DNA of 16,109 nt from CAZWQR01 sp964638595. GTDB taxonomy: Bacteria > Patescibacteriota > Minisyncoccia > Minisyncoccales > PEYH01. Of this stretch, positions 6,189 through 13,438 are shown piece after piece. The stretch spans positions 1-16,109 of the forward strand of contig CAZWYU010000041.1 of assembly GCA_964638595.1 (NCBI GenBank). The letters run 5' to 3'. The first letter of the stretch is position 1; each line of letters starts with the position of its first letter. A model generated the notes under the pieces. It was not told the DNA's origin. It saw only the letters and a list, made by a program, of their open reading frames with translations, and searched no databases. The translations under genes and the position numbers were made by a program.

Positions 6189-7751
6189 ATGATAAAAAAT
6201 AAAGTTTTAATTATTCTTTTAGTCATCCTTCTTATAGGAGGCTTTTTAAGAATTTTTCAACTTCACTCCCTTCCTCCTGGCCTTTATCCGGATGAAGCAA
6301 TGAATGCAAATGATGCTTTTGATAATCCTGGTCAACCTTTTTATCCAGAAAACAATGGGCGAGAAGGACTTTATATGAACTTAGTTTATCTAAGCTTTAA
6401 AATCTTTGGAGCTAATGTTTTTGCTTTAAGAGTTGTTTCTGCAATGATTGGAACAATCACTATTTTAGGCCTTTATCTTCTAACTAAAGAACTCTTAACT
6501 CTATTAAAAAACAAGCAAGCAGAATATATTGCTCTTTTCTCTAGCTTTCTTTTGGCTACATCTTTTTGGCATATTAATTTTTCAAGAATTGGTTTTAGGG
6601 GTGTCTTATTGCCTTTTTGCTTTAGTTTTTGTTTTTATTTTTTGTTTAAGGGATTCAGAACAAAAAATATTCTTAATTTTGTCTTCTCGGGAATCTTTCT
6701 AGGCTTTGGTTTTTATACCTATTCTGCTTATAGAATGGGTTTTTTGATATTTTTAGCAGTATTTTTAATTTATTTTATTAAGAATTTGAAAGAAAAAGAG
6801 TTAAAAAAATTTTTCATTCATTCTTCTATTTTTGCTCTCTCTGCTGTAATAATAGCTTCACCTTTAATCTTGTATTTTATAAATAATACTGAAGCTTTTT
6901 TTGGACGACTTGGACAAGTTTCTGTCTTTTCTCAAGAAAATCCTGCTCTTGCTTTCATTAAAAGCTTAGGCGCTCATTTAATAATGTTTAATATAAAAGG
7001 AGATTTTAATTGGCGACACAACCTTTCTGGTTCTCCCCAACTCTTACTGCCAGTAGGAATTTTGTTTATTATAGGAATTATAATCTGTTTTAAAAAATGG
7101 TTTTTGGCTCATAAAAATAAGGATTTTGAGAAACTGCTTGTTTATTATTTGTTATTCTCTTGGTTTTTAGCTATGCTTTTGCCCGGCGCTTTAACTCACG
7201 AAGGTCTCCCTCACGCTTTAAGAACAATAGGAGTTATCCCCATTTGTTATATTTTTGCCGGTATTGGCACAATACCTATATATAATAAAATCAAAAAAAT
7301 GGGAAGAAAAAGAACAACAGCAATTATCTTGCTTTCTTTAATTATTCTTTTCTCTTGGCAATTCTATAAATATTTTTATCAATATGGGAAAAATGAAAAC
7401 ATTAAAGGCGCTTTTACAGAGAGGTTTGTTAAAATGGCTGAATATTTAAATACTCAACCAGAAAATATTAATAAATATGTTATTGTTAATGAAGATGGCA
7501 CTCCAATCCCTTGGCCTAATGGTTTGCCAACTCCTGCTCAAACTCTAATGTTCATTGAAAAAACAAAATATCAAAAAACAAGAGCTATATATCTGAAAAA
7601 AGAAGAATTAAACTTAATAAAAAATGAAAAAGCAATTATTATTCCCATGAAACCAGACCAAGAAATAATCTCCCAAACAACACAAATGTTTAATAACTTC
7701 CAAATTATAAATTTAGAACAAAATAATAAAGCAATAATAATTAATTATTAA
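6189..7751 (+). CDS. Multi-pass membrane glycosyltransferase (GT-C, PMT/ArnT-like), first of pair
   Basis: This 520-residue protein has about ten or more hydrophobic segments and a polar C-terminal region (about 400-520). The first periplasmic-type loop, directly after TM1, carries LYPDEAMNANDAF with D35-E36, the acidic pair that serves as catalytic/metal site in GT39/GT83-type enzymes, followed by YPENNGREGLYMNLVY. Such enzymes move a sugar from a polyprenyl phosphate carrier to a protein, lipid or glycan on the outer face of the membrane. Donor and acceptor cannot be told from sequence. It lies after the prs terminator and 4 bases ahead of a second such gene, so the two are probably one operon. 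Base composition is very AT-rich, like the rest of the left half. Confidence 0.8.
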   Translation: MIKNKVLIILLVILLIGGFLRIFQLHSLPPGLYPDEAMNANDAFDNPGQPFYPENNGREGLYMNLVYLSFKIFGANVFALRVVSAMIGTITILGLYLLTKELLTLLKNKQAEYIALFSSFLLATSFWHINFSRIGFRGVLLPFCFSFCFYFLFKGFRTKNILNFVFSGIFLGFGFYTYSAYRMGFLIFLAVFLIYFIKNLKEKELKKFFIHSSIFALSAVIIASPLILYFINNTEAFFGRLGQVSVFSQENPALAFIKSLGAHLIMFNIKGDFNWRHNLSGSPQLLLPVGILFIIGIIICFKKWFLAHKNKDFEKLLVYYLLFSWFLAMLLPGALTHEGLPHALRTIGVIPICYIFAGIGTIPIYNKIKKMGRKRTTAIILLSLIILFSWQFYKYFYQYGKNENIKGAFTERFVKMAEYLNTQPENINKYVIVNEDGTPIPWPNGLPTPAQTLMFIEKTKYQKTRAIYLKKEELNLIKNEKAIIIPMKPDQEIISQTTQMFNNFQIINLEQNNKAIIINY

Positions 7752-7755
7752 TTTT

Positions 7756-9519
7756 ATGCTTAAATTAACTAACAAAACAACTAACTTAATTGCTTTTTTC
7801 CTGTTAACCGTTTGTTTTTTAGTCTCCTTGTCCAGTATTCAAAATATGGCGTTAACAATGGACGAACAGGCTCACATTCCTTCAGGTTATTCCTATATGA
7901 AATACCAGGACTATAGGTTAAATCCAGAACATCCTCCTTTGGCAAAAGATCTCTCTGCTATTCCTTTATTGTTTTTAGATTTAAATTTTCCAACAGAACA
8001 CCAATGCTGGACAGAAGAAGTTAACAGTCAATGGGTTTGCGGAATGAAATTTATATTCGAATCAGGCAACAATGCTGATTTTTTAATTTTCTTTGCAAGA
8101 TTGCCAATGATAATGCTTCTAATCCTCTTGGGTTGGTTTATTTATTTCTGGACTAAAAAACTGGCTGGGAACAAAGCAGCTTTATTGGCTTTAACTTTAT
8201 TTTCTTTTTCTCCAACTTTAATAGCTCATGGAAGATTAGTAACAACTGACATCGCTGCTGCTTTTGGAGTACTGTTTGCCACCTACTTTTGGATTAATTT
8301 CATCAAAAAACCAAACAAAAAGAATATCTTAATTGCTGGCCTTACTTTAGGAATTGCTCTTTGCTTAAAATTCTCTTTAATCCTTTTGATTCCTTCTCTG
8401 GGATTAGCAACCATCATTTATGCATTATTTAATAAGCCATTTAAAGAGGTTTTTAAATATATGGGATTATCTGCCTTAGCTGGATTAGTTGCTGTAGTCT
8501 TAGCTATTTGGCCTATTTATGCTTTACACACCTACAACTATCCAACAGAGAAACAAGTAAGCGATACCGAAGAAATTCTCTTTTCTAATGACAATCCTCT
8601 AAGAAATTTTGGTGTCTGGACTGTTAAAAATCCAATTACTAGACCTGTGGGGCATTATCTACTTGGTCTTTTAATGGCAACCCAAAGAGTAGCTGGTGGA
8701 AATACTGTTTATTTTCTGGGACAAGTTTCAGGAGACGCTTGGATGAGTTATTTTCCAATAATGTATTTTCTGAAAGCTCCTTTAGCTTTTCATCTTCTAA
8801 CTTTAATAGCACTCATTTTGTGGCTTTCTTATCTAAAGAAAAGAAGAATCTTTAAAAAGCCAATAACAAAACTTGGTGTCTGGCTAAAAGAACATCTAAC
8901 TGAATTTTCTCTTTTATTGTTCTTTATTATTTATTGGGTAACTTCCATTACAGGAAATCTCAATATTGGAGTAAGACACATTATTCCAATTTTTCCAATA
9001 CTCTATATCTTAATAAGCTTAGCCATAGTAAAGTTTAGCGAGCAATTGAATAATAAAAAACTCAAATTTAGTTTGGGAATAATAATTTTTGTTCTTTTGG
9101 CTTGGTATATTATTTCATCTTTAATGGCTTTTCCTCTTTATTTATCCTATTACAACGAGCTAGCTGGAGGTTCTAAAAATGGTTATAAATACGCAGTTGA
9201 TTCAAATTACGACTGGGGCCAGGATTTGAAACGATTAGCTGATTTTGTAGAAGAAAACAATATTGAAAAAATCAGTGTAGCTTATTTCGGCGGTGATAAT
9301 TCTCATTACAGACTGGGAAATAAAATAGAAAAAACCTGGATTCACAGAAATCCAGAAGAAAACCACGGCTGGATGGCTATTTCTTCTACCTTTCTTCAAG
9401 AAGGGAGAGCTAAACCAGCTCTTGGCTTTGACAGAGACACAACATTCTTTAACTGGTTAAATGAATACGAACCAGCTGGCAGAGCTGGACATTCCATCTT
9501 TATTTACAATATAGAATAA
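7756..9519 (+). CDS. Multi-pass membrane glycosyltransferase (GT39-like), second of pair
   Basis: This is a 587-residue GT-C fold protein. After TM1 it has MDEQAHIPSGYSY (35-47; D36-E37 likely catalytic) and then LNPEHPPLAKDL, the HPPL feature common in GT39-type phospholipid-carrier glycosyltransferases. Further on are RLVTTDIAAAFG, GNLNIGVRHIIPIFP and the C-terminal DSNYDWGQDLKRL followed by a soluble domain. It differs from its upstream neighbour throughout, so the pair is not a recent duplication; the two enzymes may add successive sugars or act on different acceptors. It starts 4 bases after the preceding stop without a ribosome site. It converges on the ftsQ-like gene with only 14 bases between stops. 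Confidence 0.82.
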   Translation: MLKLTNKTTNLIAFFLLTVCFLVSLSSIQNMALTMDEQAHIPSGYSYMKYQDYRLNPEHPPLAKDLSAIPLLFLDLNFPTEHQCWTEEVNSQWVCGMKFIFESGNNADFLIFFARLPMIMLLILLGWFIYFWTKKLAGNKAALLALTLFSFSPTLIAHGRLVTTDIAAAFGVLFATYFWINFIKKPNKKNILIAGLTLGIALCLKFSLILLIPSLGLATIIYALFNKPFKEVFKYMGLSALAGLVAVVLAIWPIYALHTYNYPTEKQVSDTEEILFSNDNPLRNFGVWTVKNPITRPVGHYLLGLLMATQRVAGGNTVYFLGQVSGDAWMSYFPIMYFLKAPLAFHLLTLIALILWLSYLKKRRIFKKPITKLGVWLKEHLTEFSLLLFFIIYWVTSITGNLNIGVRHIIPIFPILYILISLAIVKFSEQLNNKKLKFSLGIIIFVLLAWYIISSLMAFPLYLSYYNELAGGSKNGYKYAVDSNYDWGQDLKRLADFVEENNIEKISVAYFGGDNSHYRLGNKIEKTWIHRNPEENHGWMAISSTFLQEGRAKPALGFDRDTTFFNWLNEYEPAGRAGHSIFIYNIE

Positions 9520-9533
9520 AAAACTACTATCTA

Positions 9534-10289
9534 TCACTTATAGAAGATTTTATCAAATCTTAAGTCAATATATTCTAATTCCTCTTTGTCAATCTCTTCA
9601 CTTAAGACAAGAAAGAGGTCGTCTATCTGCATAACAATGTCTTTTGTTTTATCAAAATAAAGAGAAAAGTTTCTGTCTTTGATTGAAACTTCTAATCTAT
9701 CTTCTAAAAGAAAATAACAGTCTGCGCTTAAGGCTGTTTTTTCTTTGAGTTCTTTTTCTAATTCTAAAATTATATTTAAATCTTTTTTATCAACCAGTCT
9801 ATCTTTTAGAAAAATATCTTTTTTAAAACAAATCTTTGGCAATTCAGGCAAGCTTTCTATTCTTCTAAAAACAAAACCATTTTTGTCTATTAAAAACATT
9901 TTCTCTGCTCCCTGAATAACAGCTTTTTCTTTACGCTCTGAAACATCAAGTAAAATTACTCCAGAAAGTTTTTTCTTAATAGACAAATCATCAACATCTA
10001 AATAATTTTCTAATATTATTTTCTTTGCTTGTTTTTTATTAAAAAGAAAAAGATTATTAACTTCTAAGAAAAGTATTCTTGTCTTTGTGCCCAATGTCTG
10101 TTCTATCCTTTCACAATCTAAAAAGTTACAGCCAGAAGCTTTGATATCTTGAATTCTAAAAATAGGAGAAAACAAAAACAAATAGACTAGCCCAGAAATA
10201 AAAATTAAAATTAAAAGAGAATACCAAAAAACCTTTTTTTTATAAAAAGGAGTTTTTTTCTTTTTTCGCTTGTATTTTTTTATTTTCAT
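9534..10289 (-). CDS. ftsQ: FtsQ/DivIB-like cell division protein
   Basis: This 251-residue bitopic membrane protein has a strongly basic N-terminus (residues 2-20 nearly all Lys/Arg), one membrane helix (about 21-41), an extracytoplasmic POTRA domain (about 44-115, beginning FRIQDIKASGCN) and a beta domain with QGAEKMFLIDKNGFVF (126-141). It ends LEYIDLRFDKIFYK, closely matching the FtsQ C-terminal EYIDLR-x-x-x-x-x-YK pattern. FtsQ/DivIB links FtsB/FtsL and helps recruit the septal peptidoglycan machinery. The gene abuts the FemAB-like gene (stop TAA directly followed by ATG). Its AGAGG ribosome site (10297-10301) lies inside that gene, so the two are translationally coupled. The usual mur/ftsA/ftsZ neighbours are absent here. 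It ends in TGA. Confidence 0.85.
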   Translation of the reverse strand: MKIKKYKRKKKKTPFYKKKVFWYSLLILIFISGLVYLFLFSPIFRIQDIKASGCNFLDCERIEQTLGTKTRILFLEVNNLFLFNKKQAKKIILENYLDVDDLSIKKKLSGVILLDVSERKEKAVIQGAEKMFLIDKNGFVFRRIESLPELPKICFKKDIFLKDRLVDKKDLNIILELEKELKEKTALSADCYFLLEDRLEVSIKDRNFSLYFDKTKDIVMQIDDLFLVLSEEIDKEELEYIDLRFDKIFYK

Positions 10290-11294
10290 TTAAAAACCTC
10301 TTTTTTTGCTTCTAATTTTTTCAATGAAATAGTTGAACCAATATCTATTGTTAAAAATATAATCTTGAGTTTTTACATATTCTATTCTCTTGCCAGAAAA
10401 TCCCTTTTTGAAAAGAGTAATTCCCTTCCAAGGGTGATTTGGCTTGTTTTTAGGAGCAATGCCCCAAAAACTGTAAAGACTACAGCCTCTTTTTTTAGCT
10501 TCTCTTATGGCCTCCCATTGCAAGAGATGACTAGCTGGAATCTGTTTGTATTTTCTTAAAGAAGCCCCTTGGTGATAATAGCCTTTATTTTGCCAATAGA
10601 TAATCATAGCTGCTGATATTATATCCTGTTTGTATTTACCTAGAAAAACAACTATTTGGTTATCTTTTTCAAAAGCAAAAAATTCTTTTTTTAAATAATT
10701 AAGAGAAAACGGCGTAAATTTTTCTCTTTTAACTGTCTTTTTATAAAGTTCGTTGAAAATTTCTACAGCCTCAATATCTTTTCTTTTTATAATCTCAACA
10801 TCCATTTTTTTTGCTTTCTTTATATCGTAGCGGGTGTTTTTTCTCATATCCATCAATAATTCTTCTTCATTTTTGTCTATCTCTAAAATCCAATTATTTT
10901 CAGGATGAATATGGATAGGAGCTTTCTTAAATCCTAAATCTTCAAACAATTGATTATTATCGCCACTTCTTTGCCAAATCGGACAAATTCTTAAAAAGCT
11001 AGCCCCTTCTTTGTTTTTTAAAAAATTAATTAAATTCTCTAAAACTTCTTTTTTGTCATCAATTGTTATTGGGCCATGAGGACACAAAAAAAAGGTAGCC
11101 CTTTTTGCTACTATTTTTATGATTAAAGCTGTGGCTTGAAGTTTTTCTCCTTCAAAAAAACCGAGATAAAAAACTTTCTGCCCTAAAGATTCCTGAAACT
11201 TGCCCCAATTCCAAGACTGCAAAAAACTTTTTTCTTTAACATTATTTAAAAAACTTTCCCAATACTCTTTGCTTTTAATATTGTTTATCTGCAT
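10290..11294 (-). CDS. FemAB-like aminoacyltransferase (peptidoglycan bridge / GNAT fold)
   Basis: This 334-residue protein has the double-GNAT plan of the Fem family: an N-terminal half with FLQSWNWGKFQESLG (24-38) and a C-terminal half with MRKNTRYDIKKAKK (149-162), YYHQGAS, and ASHLLQWEAIREAKKRGC followed by YSFWGIAP. Fem enzymes add amino acids from aminoacyl-tRNA to the lipid II stem peptide to build interpeptide bridges; relatives act on other acceptors, so the substrate is open. No long coiled-coil (tRNA-synthetase-like arm of FemA/FemX) is seen. It is coupled to the ftsQ-like gene, which fits a role in wall synthesis. The ATG lacks a Shine-Dalgarno; TAATAT ends six bases upstream. Confidence 0.85.
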   Translation of the reverse strand: MQINNIKSKEYWESFLNNVKEKSFLQSWNWGKFQESLGQKVFYLGFFEGEKLQATALIIKIVAKRATFFLCPHGPITIDDKKEVLENLINFLKNKEGASFLRICPIWQRSGDNNQLFEDLGFKKAPIHIHPENNWILEIDKNEEELLMDMRKNTRYDIKKAKKMDVEIIKRKDIEAVEIFNELYKKTVKREKFTPFSLNYLKKEFFAFEKDNQIVVFLGKYKQDIISAAMIIYWQNKGYYHQGASLRKYKQIPASHLLQWEAIREAKKRGCSLYSFWGIAPKNKPNHPWKGITLFKKGFSGKRIEYVKTQDYIFNNRYWFNYFIEKIRSKKRGF

Positions 11295-11324
11295 CTTTTT
11301 ATATTATCATAATTTCAAACATTA

Positions 11325-11354
11325 AAAAACGCTTGTATTTAAACAAGCGTTTTT
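11325..11354 (-). terminator. Terminator after the GerMN gene, possibly bidirectional
   Basis: A perfect 12-bp stem (AAAAACGCTTGT / ACAAGCGTTTTT) with a 6-base loop and T-rich flanks on both strands. On the minus strand it lies 15 bases past the GerMN stop and 30 bases before the FemAB-like gene, dividing this strand into two transcription units. Confidence 0.85.
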
Positions 11355-11368
11355 AATTTATGTTTTTT

Positions 11369-11866
11369 CTAGGGCTGTAAAGCTTTTTCTACCTCTCCTT
11401 CTACTGAAATAACAACTTCTTCTATGTTATCAAACTGTTTTAAAGTTTCTTCAACTTGAGTTCTAATGGCTAAAACTAAACATGAACCGCCTACATTTTC
11501 CTGCAACCTGCTATCAAAATCAACAAAGGCCTTTCTTTCTTTTACATCTAAACTATTAATTTTTACACCTTGGTTGATATTGGTAAAATAGCCTTCTTGT
11601 TTCTCTTCTTCGCTTGGTCCTTCTAAAAGCTTAGTCAAAATACTATAAGGTGGAAAAAAGTCTTCTTCCAATTTTCTTTTAACCGGATAAACTTTACCAC
11701 AATCAAGGGTTTCGGGATTCTTTTGGCTATTGCTAAAATAAACGTTTGCCTCTAATTGCTTTTCTGCCTCTGGGGACATTGGAGACGTCGGAAACGCAAG
11801 ATAAGCAACAACGCCGACAAAAACAGCTAATAATAAAATTAAAATAAAAATTGTTATTTTCGCCAT
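11369..11866 (-). CDS. GerMN-domain membrane-anchored/exported protein
   Basis: This 165-residue protein has one N-terminal hydrophobic segment (about 4-24, an anchor or uncleaved signal) and then a GerMN domain (about 40-162). The domain shows the LLEGPSEEEKQEGYFTNI stretch, then VKINSLDVKERKAFVDFDSRL, then IRTQVEETLKQFDNIEEVVI and a final VEG, in the usual GerMN order. The domain is known from spore protein GerM and from many non-sporulating bacteria, where it is an extracytoplasmic module of poorly known role, often near cell-wall genes. It begins 4 bases after the DUF167-TsaC gene with no ribosome site, so it is probably translated from the same message. There is no reason to infer sporulation. 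Confidence 0.85.
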   Translation of the reverse strand: MAKITIFILILLLAVFVGVVAYLAFPTSPMSPEAEKQLEANVYFSNSQKNPETLDCGKVYPVKRKLEEDFFPPYSILTKLLEGPSEEEKQEGYFTNINQGVKINSLDVKERKAFVDFDSRLQENVGGSCLVLAIRTQVEETLKQFDNIEEVVISVEGEVEKALQP

Positions 11867-11870
11867 AATT

Positions 11871-12656
11871 TTAAAAATTTATTAAATTTTTGACCTTTTT
11901 ATACCCCGCTCCCTCTCTTTTAATTATTTTATTTGTTAAATCTACTATTGTAGAAGCTCTCTTATATCTACATTTCCCTTTTACCATAAAATCAACTTCT
12001 AAATCAATATCTTCAATCCTTAAGGCAGAACCCTTGCCACTTTTATTGGCAGATGTTGAAATAATTGGAAAACCAGCTTCTTTAATAATTGAAACAGCTA
12101 TTTCGTTTTCTGGAATTCTAATGCCAACTTTGTTTAAACCAGCAGTGACTAAATCAGTAACATTATCTTTCTTTTGCAAAATTACCGTGACAGAACCAGG
12201 TAACAATTTTCTAATCAAACCCATCTCTTTTGGACAAGCTATTGTTTCAAGCATCTTAAAATCTGATACTGCCACAGAAAAAGGTTCGTTTAATTTTCTA
12301 TCTTTTAATTTAAAAATTTTTTTAACTGCTTTTTTATCAAAGATATTACAACCAACTCCATAAACCGTATCAGTGGGATAAGCAATAATTCCTCCTTTTT
12401 GCAAGACTTTTTTAGCGATTTTAATTTGGTCTATTTCTTCCTTAATTTCGATAATCTTATTTTTAGACTTTAATCCTTGGACTAAAGAGATATCTCCCTT
12501 TTTTAATTCAAAAAAATCAGCTAATAAATTAATAACTGCCTGGTTAGCTTTTCCTTTTTCAGGCTTAGCTTTAATTTTAACTTTAAAGCTGTTGTAACCT
12601 GTTTGCTTTATTTCTTCTTTTTTAGAATTTGGATAAACTTTTATTCTAATCTTCAT
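11871..12656 (-). CDS. tsaC: DUF167 (YggU-like) fused to threonylcarbamoyl-AMP synthase (TsaC/YrdC)
   Basis: This 261-residue protein contains two families in one frame. Residues 1 to about 73 match DUF167/YggU (KIRIKVYPNSKKEEI, then VKIKAKPEKGKANQAVINLL, LVQGLKSKNKII). Residues about 75-261 are a YrdC domain: PTDTVYGVGC (94-103), K118-x-R120 followed by EPFSV, PGSVTVIL (153-160), VGIRIPE (177-183) and STSAN (200-204). TsaC makes threonylcarbamoyl-AMP from threonine, bicarbonate and ATP for t6A in ANN-decoding tRNAs; a tRNA-Lys(UUU), a t6A substrate, is also in this window. The C-terminal Sua5 domain is absent. A YciO-like paralogue is possible, but the K-x-R and STSAN motifs favour the synthase. 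There is no Shine-Dalgarno; the promoter at 12663-12691 predicts a leaderless mRNA. Confidence 0.88.
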   Translation of the reverse strand: MKIRIKVYPNSKKEEIKQTGYNSFKVKIKAKPEKGKANQAVINLLADFFELKKGDISLVQGLKSKNKIIEIKEEIDQIKIAKKVLQKGGIIAYPTDTVYGVGCNIFDKKAVKKIFKLKDRKLNEPFSVAVSDFKMLETIACPKEMGLIRKLLPGSVTVILQKKDNVTDLVTAGLNKVGIRIPENEIAVSIIKEAGFPIISTSANKSGKGSALRIEDIDLEVDFMVKGKCRYKRASTIVDLTNKIIKREGAGYKKVKNLINF

Positions 12657-12662
12657 AAAAGT

Positions 12663-12691
12663 ATTGTATGTTTTTTAAAAATAAAAAACAA
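12663..12691 (-). promoter_or_regulatory. Promoter candidate of DUF167-tsaC, leaderless
   Basis: On the minus strand TTGTTT (12686-12691, 3 of 6), a 17-base spacer and TACAAT (12663-12668, 5 of 6); the -10 ends 6 bases before the ATG. The -35 overlaps the T-run of the hpt terminator. Confidence 0.4.
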
Positions 12692-12718
12692 GAAGGGATG
12701 CTGAAAATCAGCATCCCT
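12671..12718 (-). terminator. Intrinsic terminator built into the end of hpt
   Basis: On the minus strand AGGGATGCTGA pairs perfectly with TCAGCATCCCT (11 bp, 3-base loop; 12694-12718), followed by TTCTTG and long T-runs down to 12671. The left arm encodes the last residues of the protein and the TGA stop (12708-12710). Confidence 0.9.
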
Positions 12719-13298
12719 CGCAAACGGCAATATATGGCAAATTACGAAACCAACCGCCAGTATCCATTCCATAACCAAGAACCCATTTATTGCCTTTGAG
12801 CTTGAATCCTACATAGTCAAGAGCAATAACCTTTCTCTTAGAAACTCTGTCCAGCAAGGTGCAAAGTCTTAAATTATGTGGCTTTTCTTGAAAATCATTT
12901 AACTTAGACATAACATAACGAGCGGTCTTTCCGGTATCGACAATATCTTCAACCAAGAGAACATCCAAACCAGCTAAAGACATTTTAGGGTCCAAAAGCC
13001 ATATAGGTTTCTTCTGTTTGTTGTTGTCTGTCCTTGTAGAAATAGAAACTGTATCCCACGCAATAAAGCCTGAATCATATCCATAAATTTTAGAATAGGA
13101 TTTATTGATGGCTTTAACTAGGTCAGACAGAAACATAATGCTGCCATTTAAAACCCCAATTAAAACTAAAGGATGTTTATTATCGTCAGACGAACCAATT
13201 TCTAGATATTCATTAACAATTTTCTGCCCTAATTCCGAGACTCTCTGTTGTATTTGCTTTTCTGTGTAAAGTATTCTGCCTATTTGTGGTTTATCCAT
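12708..13298 (-). CDS. hpt: Hypoxanthine(-guanine) phosphoribosyltransferase
   Basis: This purine salvage enzyme joins hypoxanthine and/or guanine to PRPP to give IMP or GMP. It has 196 residues, about 15-20 more than typical bacterial HPRT. Motifs: loop I region VLIGVLNGSIMFLSDLV (45-61), mobile loop II TVSISTRTDN (83-92), the PRPP-binding signature VLLVEDIVDTGKT (113-125), DYVGFKL (161-167) and the C-terminal GYGMDTGGWFRNLPYI (175-190). The usual LDYAERYRNLPYI form is altered to MDTGGWFRNLPYI, and the chain ends CEGC. The specificity (hypoxanthine, guanine or xanthine) cannot be read safely. AGGAGG (13303-13308) ends 4 bases before the ATG. It has its own promoter and terminator, so it is monocistronic. 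Confidence 0.93.
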   Translation of the reverse strand: MDKPQIGRILYTEKQIQQRVSELGQKIVNEYLEIGSSDDNKHPLVLIGVLNGSIMFLSDLVKAINKSYSKIYGYDSGFIAWDTVSISTRTDNNKQKKPIWLLDPKMSLAGLDVLLVEDIVDTGKTARYVMSKLNDFQEKPHNLRLCTLLDRVSKRKVIALDYVGFKLKGNKWVLGYGMDTGGWFRNLPYIAVCEGC

Positions 13299-13302
13299 AG
13301 TT

Positions 13303-13308
13303 CCTCCT
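13303..13308 (-). promoter_or_regulatory. Ribosome binding site of hpt
   Basis: Consensus AGGAGG, 4 bases before the ATG at 13298. It is one of four AGGAGG sites confined to the right-hand part of the window. Confidence 0.85.
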
Positions 13309-13320
13309 TATATATAAATG

Positions 13321-13355
13321 AGCCAAAAAAACAAAAATTAGCTTTACGCTAATTT
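13321..13355 (-). promoter_or_regulatory. 5'-terminal leader hairpin of hpt
   Basis: On the minus strand AAATTAGC pairs with GCTAATTT (8 bp, 5-base loop, 13335-13355) and is followed by TTTTTGTTTTTTT. With the promoter start near 13354 the stem would form at the very 5' end of the hpt mRNA. The T-run makes it look like a weak terminator/attenuator; a stabilising 5' stem is the alternative. Confidence 0.45.
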
Positions 13356-13360
13356 ATCTA

Positions 13361-13389
13361 ATTATAGTATAACACAAATATTATATTAA
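13361..13389 (-). promoter_or_regulatory. Promoter of hpt
   Basis: On the minus strand a perfect -10 TATAAT (13361-13366) with TTAATA (13384-13389, 4 of 6) 17 bases upstream; start near 13354. Confidence 0.6.
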
Positions 13390-13390
13390 A

Positions 13391-13431
13391 AAAGAGTTGG
13401 GGGAAGACGGAACAACAATCCATCTTCCCCC
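13391..13431 (-). terminator. Intrinsic terminator of the first PKD lipoprotein gene
   Basis: On the minus strand GGGGGAAGA at 13431-13423 pairs with TCTTCCCCC at 13407-13399, extended by a GG/CC pair after one mismatch, with a 9-base loop, then CAACTCTTTTTT. It begins 7 bases past the stop codon at 13439. Confidence 0.9.
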
Positions 13432-13438
13432 TATATAA

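Noticed and set aside
11369..11866. Evidence for sporulation from the GerM-like domain
   Set aside because: GerMN domains are widespread in non-sporulating bacteria; no other spore gene is present.
11890..12363. 157-codon plus-strand frame opposite the YrdC domain
   Set aside because: Antisense shadow of a conserved enzyme domain, no ribosome site, no recognisable motif.
13321..13366. Purine riboswitch upstream of hpt
   Set aside because: The leader is only about 55 bases with one small stem; the three-way junction and conserved loop sequences of purine riboswitches are absent.
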